Part shown: positions 15,628-23,253 of the stretch, piece after piece
Position numbering within the stretch: position 1 is the stretch's first letter
How the letters are laid out: each line of letters starts with the position of its first letter
Origin: JBDHBD01 sp039586095
Lineage (GTDB): Bacteria > Gemmatimonadota > Gemmatimonadetes > Palauibacterales > Palauibacteraceae
Length of the DNA: 32,017 bases
NCBI GenBank assembly: GCA_039586095.1
Contig: JBDHLB010000024.1
Span: forward strand, 1 to 32,017
Direction of reading: 5' to 3'
Translations under genes and position numbers: made by a program
The notes under the pieces: model-generated
Database searches by the model: none
The model's input: the letters and a program-made list of their open reading frames with translations, nothing else
Told to the model about the DNA's origin: nothing

Positions 15628-16872
15628 ATGCGTCTTAGAGACGCCTTCCACCAGCTGTGGGCCGATCTGAGAGCCCAGCGACTGCGCACGACTTTCACGA
15701 TTCTGGGCATCACGTGGGGCACGGTGGCCGTGATCGTGCTGCTCGCGTTCGGCGTGGGTCTGGAGGCTCAGACCAGGAAGCGGTTCCACGGTCTGGGCGA
15801 CCGCATCGTGATCCTGTTCGGCGGCCGGACCACGAAGGCGTACGCCGGGTTTCGGGAGGGCCGCGGTGTCCAGTTACGCGAATCCGACGCTCAAATCCTG
15901 GCGCGTGAGATTCCCGACATCGCGATGATCAGCCCGGAGTACAGCGAGCGGTCGGTGCCCGTCCGAAGGGGCCGCAATGGCGTGAACCCGAACATCACGG
16001 GCATCTACCCGGTTTACGGGTTCATGCGGAACATCATCCCGGAGACCGGCGGCCGCTTCATCAACCAGCTCGACCTCGCCGAGCGCCGGCGGGTGATCGT
16101 CCTGGGGGACGGCGTGGCGGAGTTGTTGTTCGGTGACGACGCACCGCTCGGGGAAGCCGTCGGCCAGGAGGTCCTGGTCGGGCAGACGCCGTTCACCGTC
16201 GTGGGCGTCATGCGACCCAAGCTGCAGAACTCGTCCTACAATTCAAGGGACAGGGATCGCGTGTTCATCCCCGCCAGCACCCATCAGGCGCTGTTCGGGG
16301 ACCGCTACATCAACAACATGATCTATCGAACACGGGATCCCAGTGTGAACGAGCGCGTCGAGGGCCAGGTGTACGAGATCCTCGGACGTCGCTACCGGTT
16401 CGATCCGTCCGACGAAGACGCGCTCGGCGTGTGGGACACGACGGAGTTCGAAAAACTCTTCGGCTACATGTTCCTCGCCTTCAAGATCTTCTTCGCCATC
16501 GTCGGGAGCTTCACGCTCAGCGTGGGTGGAATCGGTGTGGCGAACATCATGTACATCGTGGTCCGCGAGCGCACGCCGGAGATCGGGATCAAGCGCTCTG
16601 TCGGGGCACGACGTCGCAACATCCTATGGCAGTTCCTGGCGGAGAGCTTCCTGATCGTGGCGATCGGCGCGGCCCTCGGAGTCATGATCTCGCTCGGACT
16701 CGTGAAGCTGGCCGCGGCGGTGCCCATGCAGGAGATCGTGGGTCGGCCTACGATCTCTCCGCTCGTGGCCATGGTCACGCTCGGCCTACTGGCTTTCGTC
16801 GCGATGCTCGCCGGTTACTTTCCTGCCCGGCGGGCCGCGAGACTGGATCCGGTGGAATGTCTGCGCTACTGA
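15628..16872 (+). CDS. MacB-type ABC transporter permease (no ATPase domain), copy 1
   Basis: A 414-residue FtsX/MacB-type permease: cytoplasmic N-terminus, first membrane helix near TTFTILGITWGTVAVIVLLAF (about 23-43), a large periplasmic MacB_PCD domain, then three helices in the C-terminal FtsX domain beginning near residue 285 (IVGSFTLSVGGIGVANIMYI). It contains the coupling-helix segment VRERTPEIGIKRSVGARR and ends PARRAARLDPVECLRY, the classic family terminus. Unlike MacB it has no fused nucleotide-binding domain. It starts immediately after the MacA-like gene stop and lies 24 nt before a paralogous permease, suggesting a heteromeric pair. Confidence 0.93.
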   Translation: MRLRDAFHQLWADLRAQRLRTTFTILGITWGTVAVIVLLAFGVGLEAQTRKRFHGLGDRIVILFGGRTTKAYAGFREGRGVQLRESDAQILAREIPDIAMISPEYSERSVPVRRGRNGVNPNITGIYPVYGFMRNIIPETGGRFINQLDLAERRRVIVLGDGVAELLFGDDAPLGEAVGQEVLVGQTPFTVVGVMRPKLQNSSYNSRDRDRVFIPASTHQALFGDRYINNMIYRTRDPSVNERVEGQVYEILGRRYRFDPSDEDALGVWDTTEFEKLFGYMFLAFKIFFAIVGSFTLSVGGIGVANIMYIVVRERTPEIGIKRSVGARRRNILWQFLAESFLIVAIGAALGVMISLGLVKLAAAVPMQEIVGRPTISPLVAMVTLGLLAFVAMLAGYFPARRAARLDPVECLRY

Positions 16873-16896
16873 GTCTCGCGGTGGGGTAGTCACACC

Positions 16897-18141
16897 ATGT
16901 GGAAGATTCTTCTGTACGAGTTCTTCGGAGATCTGAGGAAGCAGAAGACACGCGCTTTCCTCACGATCTTCGCCATGGTGTGGGGCACGATCTCGGTCAT
17001 GCTCCTGCTGGCGTTCGGCGAGGGGCTACACCGCAGCGTGACCGACGGACTGCTGAATGCGGGCGAGCGCATCTTCATGGTGTATGGCGGCCAGACCAGC
17101 AAGGAGTTCGAGGGCCTCGACAAGGGGCGTCGAATCCGACTTCGCGAGGATGACCTCGACCACCTCATGCGGGCGATCCCGGAAATCGAAATGGGGAGCC
17201 CGTCGTACGGCCGCTGGGGCGTCAGCCTGGAGTTCGGTGAGAATCGGACGACCACGTACATGGAGGGCGTGGAGCCTGATTTCATGTACATGCGGCGCAC
17301 CTTCCCCGCCCAGGGGAGCCGCTTCCTGAACTGGCGTGACATCGAGGAGCGGCGCCGAGTGCTGTTCCTCGGAAACGAGATCGCCGAGCGACTCTTCGGC
17401 GAGGTGGACCCGGTCGGCCGGACGGTGGAGCTGGACGGCTATCCGTTCACCGTCGTGGGTGTAATGCAGGAAAAGTTTCAGGACAGCAGCAACAACGGCC
17501 CGGACGCCAACCGGGCGATCATCCCGGCGTCGACGTTTCAGACGATCTATGGCCATCGTTTCGTGGGCCATCTCATCGTCCGACCGCGCAGCATGGAGGA
17601 GGCCGCGCGCGTGAAGAGCGAGCTCTACCGCGTGCTGGGACGCAAGTACCGGTTCGATTCGACGGATGACCGGGCGCTCGCCATGTGGGACTTCATCGAA
17701 GACGAGAAGATGACGCGCGCCATAGGGCGAGGCATTCAGGTATTTCTCGGGCTGGTCGGTGCATTCACGCTGCTCGTGGCCGGTGTGGGGGTGGCGAACA
17801 TCATGTACGTCGTGGTGCGGGAGAGGACCCGCGAGATCGGGATCAAGCTGGCCGTGGGAGCGCGCCGGCATCACATCATGAGCCAGTTCGTGATGGAAGC
17901 GCTGCTGATCACGCTCGGCGGCGGCGCGATCGGCTTCGGAATGGCGGTGCTGATCGTGCTGGGCGTGGACGCCATCCCGAGCGACAACCAGGCGATGGAG
18001 TATATCCTGAATCCCGCGCTTTCGTGGCCCATCACCTCGGTCTGTCTGGCCATCCTGGTCGCGATCGGGCTGGTGGCCGGGATTCTGCCGGCTCGCAAGG
18101 CCGCCCGACTGGATCCCGTCGAGTCGCTGCGCTACGAGTGA
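16897..18141 (+). CDS. MacB-type ABC transporter permease (no ATPase domain), copy 2
   Basis: A second 414-residue FtsX/MacB-type permease, clearly paralogous to the preceding one: same length, similar start (KTRAFLTIFAMVWGTISVMLLLAF), the motif VRERTREIGIKLAVGARR and the end PARKAARLDPVESLRYE. Four membrane helices flank a periplasmic domain. No ATP-binding subunit is encoded nearby, so an ATPase from another locus would be required. Its TGA overlaps an ATG (TGATG at 18139-18143), opening a short series of stop-start overlaps leading to the next gene. Confidence 0.93.
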   Translation: MWKILLYEFFGDLRKQKTRAFLTIFAMVWGTISVMLLLAFGEGLHRSVTDGLLNAGERIFMVYGGQTSKEFEGLDKGRRIRLREDDLDHLMRAIPEIEMGSPSYGRWGVSLEFGENRTTTYMEGVEPDFMYMRRTFPAQGSRFLNWRDIEERRRVLFLGNEIAERLFGEVDPVGRTVELDGYPFTVVGVMQEKFQDSSNNGPDANRAIIPASTFQTIYGHRFVGHLIVRPRSMEEAARVKSELYRVLGRKYRFDSTDDRALAMWDFIEDEKMTRAIGRGIQVFLGLVGAFTLLVAGVGVANIMYVVVRERTREIGIKLAVGARRHHIMSQFVMEALLITLGGGAIGFGMAVLIVLGVDAIPSDNQAMEYILNPALSWPITSVCLAILVAIGLVAGILPARKAARLDPVESLRYE

Positions 18142-18174
18142 TGTGCATCGCGTGATGTACATGGAGACCCGATG

Positions 18175-18255
18175 ATGATGATGATGAGCCGAAACGGGCC
18201 ACGCCGTGCCGGCCAGACAGGACGATCGATCTTCGATCCGCGGAAAGGCCTCTGA
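18175..18255 (+). CDS. Possible 26-residue leader peptide in a stop-start chain
   Basis: A minimal ORF beginning with four consecutive ATG codons (five if the ATG at 18172 is used) and reading MMMMSRNGPRRAGQTG to a TGA two bases before the next gene's ATG. A GGAG at 18163-18166 is well placed for these starts. It is preceded by two smaller ORFs, MCIA (18141-18155) and MYMETR (18155-18175), each joined by a one-base TGATG overlap. Expression is not shown. It may act only as a ribosome relay, or may be chance within a GAT repeat. Confidence 0.3.
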   Translation: MMMMSRNGPRRAGQTGRSIFDPRKGL

Positions 18256-18257
18256 CC

Positions 18258-18581
18258 ATGGAATTTCTCGTTCCGATCGTGATGTTCATGTGTATCGCTT
18301 CGGTGCTCATCTTCCGCCCTCTGACAAAACGGCTCGGCGATCTGATCGACGTGTCGATTCAGGAGAAGAAGATGGGTCGGCAGCCACCCCTGCAGCCGCA
18401 CTTCGATCCCTCGCAACCCCATGCGACGCAGCTGCAGACGCTGATGAACAACCTCGAACGTCGTCTGGACCTCTTCGAGCAGCGTCTGGACTTCACGGAG
18501 TCGATCCTCGAGAATCAGGAGCAGCGAAAGTCGTTGGCCAGGGGTGATGGTGCCGTGTCAGCAGGCCAGGGAGAGCGATGA
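18258..18581 (+). CDS. Small membrane-anchored coiled-coil protein
   Basis: A 107-residue protein with one N-terminal membrane helix (EFLVPIVMFMCIASVLIF, residues 2-19), a short basic/polar region (about 20-55) and a predicted coiled coil (about 58-93, LMNNLERRLDLFEQRLDF). The topology recalls PspB-like or transporter-accessory proteins, but I recognise no family. Its stop overlaps the start of adenosine deaminase by ATGA, and it follows the Mac-like permeases, so it may belong to the transporter operon. AAAGG precedes the ATG at 18258. Function unknown. Confidence 0.75.
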   Translation: MEFLVPIVMFMCIASVLIFRPLTKRLGDLIDVSIQEKKMGRQPPLQPHFDPSQPHATQLQTLMNNLERRLDLFEQRLDFTESILENQEQRKSLARGDGAVSAGQGER

Positions 18582-19615
18582 CGAAAGCCGAGGTACGCGA
18601 GCGGATTCGCTCGGTTCCCAAGACGGACCTTCACGTGCACCTGGACGGCTGTCTCCGGCCTGACACCATCCTGGAGCTGGCCGGCGAGTACGGCGTGGAG
18701 CTCCCGATCACTGATGTGGACGCGCTCGCCGACTACCTGTTCGTGCAGGACGCGCGCAACCTCGAAGACTACCTGGCTCGCTTCGAGCTCACGCTGTCGG
18801 TCATGCAGCACGCCGACCCGCTGGAGCGCATCGCGTACGAGCTGTGTGAGGACGCGGCAGCCGAGAATGTCGTCTATATGGAGATCCGGTACTCGCCGGT
18901 CCTGCATACGCAGCGAGAGCTCTTGTTGCCCGAGACAGTGGAGGCGCCCCTGCGTGGCATCCGGCGGGCTGAGCGCGACTTCGGGATTCAGACCAACCTG
19001 ATCGTGTGCGGCATCCGAAACATGGACCCCGACGTGTCACGGGACCTGGCCGAGCTGACGGTGGGCTTCAAGGAGCGGGGCGTGGTCGCCTTCGATCTGG
19101 CGGGCGGGGAGGCGGGCAACCCGGCGCGGGAGCATGCCGACGCGTTCCGCGTCGTTCGAGATGCGAACATCGGGGTCACGGTTCACGCCGGCGAGGCGGA
19201 CGGCCCCGACTCGATCCATCAGGCGTTGCACGACTGTGGCGCGAACCGCATCGGGCACGGCACCCGACTCTTCGAAGACCCGGATCTCATGCAGTACGTG
19301 AACGATTTCCGGATCCCGATCGAGGTCTGTCTGACCAGCAACGTGCAGACGCGCGCCGTCGACGACTTCGCCTCCCACCCCGTTCGTCAATACTTCGACG
19401 AGGGGCTCGTGGTGAGCCTGCACACCGACAATCGTCTGATGAGCGGGACGACCGTGACGGAAGAGTATGTGCGGGCCTGGCAGCACCTCGACTTCACGCT
19501 GGACGAGCTGGCGGAGATGATCCGTAACGGATTTCGCAGCAGCTTCTTGCACCATCGCGACCGAGTTTCCCTGCTTGCAGAGGCCGAGCCGGAGATCGGG
19601 CCGCTCGGCGCCTGA
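18578..19615 (+). CDS. add: Adenosine deaminase-family protein
   Basis: A zinc amidohydrolase of 345 residues that deaminates adenosine or deoxyadenosine in purine salvage. Metal-binding and catalytic segments: the HxH motif in KTDLHVHLDGCLRP, VHAGEADGP (proton-shuttle Glu), RIGHGTRL, and VSLHTDNRLMSGTT, which holds the zinc-binding Asp. The last motif reads TDNR where E. coli Add has TDDP; the TDNR form occurs in another bacterial branch of the family, and members of the broader family act on other adenine derivatives, so substrate is likely but not certain. A GGGAGAG site precedes the ATG at 18578, which overlaps the upstream stop by 4 nt. Confidence 0.9.
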   Translation: MTKAEVRERIRSVPKTDLHVHLDGCLRPDTILELAGEYGVELPITDVDALADYLFVQDARNLEDYLARFELTLSVMQHADPLERIAYELCEDAAAENVVYMEIRYSPVLHTQRELLLPETVEAPLRGIRRAERDFGIQTNLIVCGIRNMDPDVSRDLAELTVGFKERGVVAFDLAGGEAGNPAREHADAFRVVRDANIGVTVHAGEADGPDSIHQALHDCGANRIGHGTRLFEDPDLMQYVNDFRIPIEVCLTSNVQTRAVDDFASHPVRQYFDEGLVVSLHTDNRLMSGTTVTEEYVRAWQHLDFTLDELAEMIRNGFRSSFLHHRDRVSLLAEAEPEIGPLGA

Positions 19616-19628
19616 GCGGCCGCGCCCG

Positions 19629-19658
19629 TTGACGCCGAGGCCTCCCCCGCGTTACGGT
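19629..19658 (+). promoter_or_regulatory. Candidate promoter of the first TonB-dependent receptor
   Basis: TTGACG (19629-19634), an 18-nt spacer and TACGGT (19653-19658) lie about 100 nt upstream of the receptor ATG. The second receptor gene has the same TTGACG/TACGGT pair at nearly the same distance, which strengthens the call. An inverted repeat, GCTTCG (19701-19706) with CGAAGC (19718-19723), lies in the leader. Confidence 0.5.
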
Positions 19659-19756
19659 TTTCGCGAACGCTCGTTACAGAGGCGTAGCCTTCCCCGTTTA
19701 GCTTCGGGATTCTACTTCGAAGCAGTGTGCGATAGACCCTCACAATGGAGGGACGA

Positions 19757-22700
19757 ATGAACGTATTCCGTTCTACCTCTCGCTTCAGGTACTTACCCGC
19801 CTTTCTTCTAAGTGCGTTGCTGGTCTTCGGGATCACTGGCGCGGTCCACGCGCAGGTCGTGACCTCGGAGATCCGTGGGACCGTGCTCGATCAGAACGGG
19901 CAGCCCGTCGTCGGTGCGCAGGTGTCGGTGACCGACAACCGCACGAACATCACGACAGGCGCACTGACCAACGACGCGGGACGCTACTACGTCTCGCAGC
20001 TTCAACCCGGTGGCCCCTACAGCGTCAACGTACAAGTCATCGGTTATCGGTCGGAGACCGTCGCGGGCATCAACGTCACGCTGTCGCAGCCGCGTACAGT
20101 AGACTTCCAGCTCCAGCAGACGGCCGTCGAGGTCGAACCGCTCACGGTCTCCGTAACCGGGGCAGACGCCGTGTTCAGCCGGACGAAGACGGGTCAGACC
20201 ACCGTACTCGATCCGACGGAGATCACGACGCTGCCGACGATCGAGCGCAACATCAGTGAGTTCATCCTCCTGTCGCCGTATGCCAACCAGTTCGAAGACG
20301 CTCCGTCGATCGCCGGGAAGGCGAACCGACTGAACAACATCCAGGTGGACGGCGCGGTCAACAACGACGTGTTCGGCGTGGGTGAGACGGGCACGCCGGG
20401 CGGACAGGCGAACGCCAAGGCGATCACGATCGAGGCGATCGAGGAGATGCAGATCCTCGTGGCCCCCTTCGACGTGCGCCACTCCAACTTCGCCGGCGGG
20501 CTGGTCAACGCCGTCACCAGAGCGGGCACGAATAACTGGTCCGGTTCGGCCTTCGGCTACTTCATCAACGAAAGCTTCGTCAGCGACATCGAAGGCCGCG
20601 AGTTCGGCGAGTTCAACGACTACCAGTTCGGTGCGACCCTGGGCGGCCCAATCCAGAAGGACAAGATCTTCTTCTTCGGAGCGGCCGAGTTGCAGCTGGT
20701 GGATCGTCCGTTCGAGGGATTCACGCCGGGTCAGGGAAACGACTTCTCGAGCAACATTGGGGCGGATCCTGCCGAGGCTCAGGAGCTGATCGGGATCTTC
20801 CAGAACAACTTCGGCGTCGACATTGGGACGACTGGTGCGGCACCGATCGAGAACCCGCGCACAAACCTGTTCGGCCGGCTGGACTTCCAGCTGAACCCCG
20901 ACCACCGTCTGGTGCTGCGGCACAACTACGCGAGGGGCCGCAACGACCTGTCCTGCAGTCGCGGCTCGAGCTCCTACTGCTACACGTCGAGCCTGGCTCC
21001 TTTTGTGAGCATCACGAACTCGAGCGTCGCGCAGCTGTTCTCGCGCCTCGGGGACAGCTGGGACAACGAGCTGCTGCTGAACCTGTCATTCATCCGGGAC
21101 GAGCGGGATCCGGCTGTGGACTTCGGCCAAGTCGACGTGGTGAGCAGCGGTCCGGATTATCGGGTCGGCGCCGAGCGCTTCTCTCAGGCGAACACGCTCA
21201 ACCAGGACATCTTCCAGCTCACCAACAACCTTACGGGCCGGTTCGGTGACCACCGGGTGACCTTCGGGACTCACAACGAGTACTACAACTTCTTCAACCT
21301 GTTCGAGCCGGGCCTGCTGGGCGTGTGGGAGTTCGACAGCTTCGCCGATCTGCAGGCAAACACGCCGGCCAGCTACGTGCGGCGCGTCCCTGTTGCGGGT
21401 GTCCCGGAAGATGAGCTTGCAGCGCAGTTCTCCGTCATTCAGCTCGCGTTCTACGTACAGGACGAGTGGACCGTGAGCGACAACTTCACCATCACTGGCG
21501 GGCTGCGGGCCGAGATCCCGATTCTGCCGGACAGCCCGCGCGAGAACACGCTGTTCGAACAGGAGTTCGGCTTCAAGAACTCCGACGTGCCCTCGGGCAA
21601 GATCCTGTGGCAACCGCGCCTCGGGATGAACTACCAGCTCGGAAACGAGCTCCGGACCCAGCTGCGGGGCGGTCTGGGCCTGTTCGCAGGTCGCTCGCCT
21701 TTCGTGTGGATCTCCAACGCTTACGGGAACACCGGCATCCAGTCGGTCGATCTGTCGTGTGACGGTGCGAACGCACCCGGTTTCGATCCGACCGACGCCC
21801 CGGTCGCATGTCGCGATGGTAGCGGGGCGGCGGAGGCGGGTCTGCCGATCATCAACGTGATCGACGAGGACTTCAAGTTCCCGCTCGACTTCAAGGCGTC
21901 TTTCGGCGTCGACCAGGAGCTCCCGAAAGGCTTCATCGTCTCGGCGGAGGTGCTGTACAGCAAGGCCATCGAGGAGGTGTTCTTCGAGGAGATCAACCTG
22001 GTCCCGCTGTCGGGCGTGGACCCGGTCGAGGGACGTCGCTTCCACGGCACGCCGACAGCGGACGGTTGCGGTAGCCGCGGTGGGTGCTTCGAGGACAACC
22101 GCGTGTCGGACGAGTTCCGGAACGTGGTGAATCTCACGAACCGGGACGACAGCCGCGCGTGGATCTTCACGTTCGGCTTGCAGCGACAGTTCAGCGACTG
22201 GCTCCGCCTGCGCACGTCCTACACGTACGCCGACGTAAAGGACGTACAGGTGCAGCAGTCGAGCCAGGCGACCTCTAACATCGGGCGCAACGCGATCGAC
22301 GACGATATCAACAATCCCGACCTGCGTGACTCAAATTACGAGGTGGAGAACAAGCTCGTGCTGGCCGGCACCGGTCGCTGGGACTTCGGCGAGAACGGCT
22401 GGTTCCTCGAGGTGACTCCGACCTTCATCGGTCAGTCCGGGCTGCCGATCTCGTACGTGGCACGGGGTGACCCGAACGGCGACGGCTATCGCAATCCGGT
22501 GATCAGTCGCGACAACGACCTGATCTACATTCCGAACGATGTGAGCGAGCTGGCGTGGGACTCGCCGGAGGACGCGGCCGACTTCGCGGCCTTCCTGGCC
22601 GACAACCCCTGCTTGCAGGAGCAGGCCGGCTCGATCATGCAACGTGGCAGCTGCCGGAATCCGTGGAGCAGCAGCCTCGACGTGCAGGCCGTCGTGGGAC

Positions 22701-22933
22701 TGCCAAAGATCGGGTATGGCAACATCGAGGCGGTCATCAACTTCCAGAACATCTTCGAGTCGACGTTCGAGCAGACCCGGGTGGATCGCGGGGTCGAGGT
22801 GCTGCGGGTGCAGGGTCGGGAGAACGACCTTGACACGGGTCGCTTTGTCTACAGCTTCAGCAATCCGAGTTTTTCGATTCTCAGCCCGCAGTCGAACTTC
22901 CGCTTCCAGCTCGGCGTGCGATACCGGTTCTAG
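19757..22933 (+). CDS. Oar-type TonB-dependent outer-membrane receptor, copy 1
   Basis: A large outer-membrane protein of 1058 residues. A signal peptide ends near GAVHAQ (about residue 33). It is followed by a carboxypeptidase-regulatory-like beta sandwich (SEIRGTVLDQNGQPVVGAQV onward, about 35-125), a plug region with NNIQVDGAVNNDVFG and AIEEMQILVAPFDVRHS, then a long beta barrel ending in the aromatic terminus GVRYRF, as expected for BAM insertion. Oar-like members import large or unusual substrates or aid protein secretion; the substrate here is unknown. GDPNGDGY (near 22466) resembles a calcium loop, and a C-x13-CRNPW segment lies at 22610-22666. The ATG at 19757 is preferred over 19745 because the intervening GGAGGG is its ribosome site. 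Confidence 0.92.
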   Translation: MNVFRSTSRFRYLPAFLLSALLVFGITGAVHAQVVTSEIRGTVLDQNGQPVVGAQVSVTDNRTNITTGALTNDAGRYYVSQLQPGGPYSVNVQVIGYRSETVAGINVTLSQPRTVDFQLQQTAVEVEPLTVSVTGADAVFSRTKTGQTTVLDPTEITTLPTIERNISEFILLSPYANQFEDAPSIAGKANRLNNIQVDGAVNNDVFGVGETGTPGGQANAKAITIEAIEEMQILVAPFDVRHSNFAGGLVNAVTRAGTNNWSGSAFGYFINESFVSDIEGREFGEFNDYQFGATLGGPIQKDKIFFFGAAELQLVDRPFEGFTPGQGNDFSSNIGADPAEAQELIGIFQNNFGVDIGTTGAAPIENPRTNLFGRLDFQLNPDHRLVLRHNYARGRNDLSCSRGSSSYCYTSSLAPFVSITNSSVAQLFSRLGDSWDNELLLNLSFIRDERDPAVDFGQVDVVSSGPDYRVGAERFSQANTLNQDIFQLTNNLTGRFGDHRVTFGTHNEYYNFFNLFEPGLLGVWEFDSFADLQANTPASYVRRVPVAGVPEDELAAQFSVIQLAFYVQDEWTVSDNFTITGGLRAEIPILPDSPRENTLFEQEFGFKNSDVPSGKILWQPRLGMNYQLGNELRTQLRGGLGLFAGRSPFVWISNAYGNTGIQSVDLSCDGANAPGFDPTDAPVACRDGSGAAEAGLPIINVIDEDFKFPLDFKASFGVDQELPKGFIVSAEVLYSKAIEEVFFEEINLVPLSGVDPVEGRRFHGTPTADGCGSRGGCFEDNRVSDEFRNVVNLTNRDDSRAWIFTFGLQRQFSDWLRLRTSYTYADVKDVQVQQSSQATSNIGRNAIDDDINNPDLRDSNYEVENKLVLAGTGRWDFGENGWFLEVTPTFIGQSGLPISYVARGDPNGDGYRNPVISRDNDLIYIPNDVSELAWDSPEDAADFAAFLADNPCLQEQAGSIMQRGSCRNPWSSSLDVQAVVGLPKIGYGNIEAVINFQNIFESTFEQTRVDRGVEVLRVQGRENDLDTGRFVYSFSNPSFSILSPQSNFRFQLGVRYRF

Positions 22934-23006
22934 GCTCGAGCGGTCGCTGCGCGGGTCAGGTCGGCTCGCAAGCGACAGACCCGAGCGACGGAGGCTGCAA
23001 CCACAG

Positions 23007-23046
23007 GCCCCGGGGGAGACCCCGGGGCTTGCTTTTCTTGTTCTTT
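23007..23046 (+). terminator. Rho-independent terminator after receptor copy 1
   Basis: A perfect 8-bp GC stem, GCCCCGGG (23007-23014) and CCCGGGGC (23021-23028), with a 6-nt loop, followed directly by a T-rich tract (TTGCTTTTCTTGTTCTTT). It lies 73 nt after the receptor stop and separates it from the promoter of the second receptor. Confidence 0.8.
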
Positions 23047-23124
23047 CGGCCGCCCCATCGAGCGCAGCCGACCCGCCCGCGTGTGCGGAGACGACCGTCG
23101 CGAGCCCGTCGCGCGATCGGTGCG

Positions 23125-23153
23125 TTGACGACTATAGGCCAGCCCGCTACGGT
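23125..23153 (+). promoter_or_regulatory. Candidate promoter of the second TonB-dependent receptor
   Basis: TTGACG (23125-23130), a 17-nt spacer and TACGGT (23148-23153) match the pair found upstream of the first receptor. The 320-nt gene-free stretch between the receptors (22934-23253) thus holds a terminator, this promoter and a leader of about 100 nt with an 8-bp inverted repeat and a run of seven T. Confidence 0.5.
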
Positions 23154-23169
23154 CAGTTGGCATCGTCGT

Positions 23170-23219
23170 CACGTTCGTGTTTCCGGGCGAACGTGGCTTC
23201 GGGCTTTGTTCATTTTTTT
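23170..23219 (+). promoter_or_regulatory. Leader hairpin followed by a T run, second receptor
   Basis: A perfect inverted repeat, CACGTTCG (23170-23177) and CGAACGTG (23188-23195), with a 10-nt loop, is followed 17 nt later by seven T (23213-23219). It could be an operator or an RNA hairpin in the 5' leader. The distance from the T run is too long for a standard intrinsic terminator. Confidence 0.35.
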
Positions 23220-23253
23220 CACGCTGTAACGACTCTTCAGCATGGAGGGGGTT

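Noticed and set aside
18171..18187. GAT repeat as a CRISPR or mobile-element trace
   Set aside because: It is only a short trinucleotide run; there are no spaced repeats, transposase or target duplication here or elsewhere in the window.
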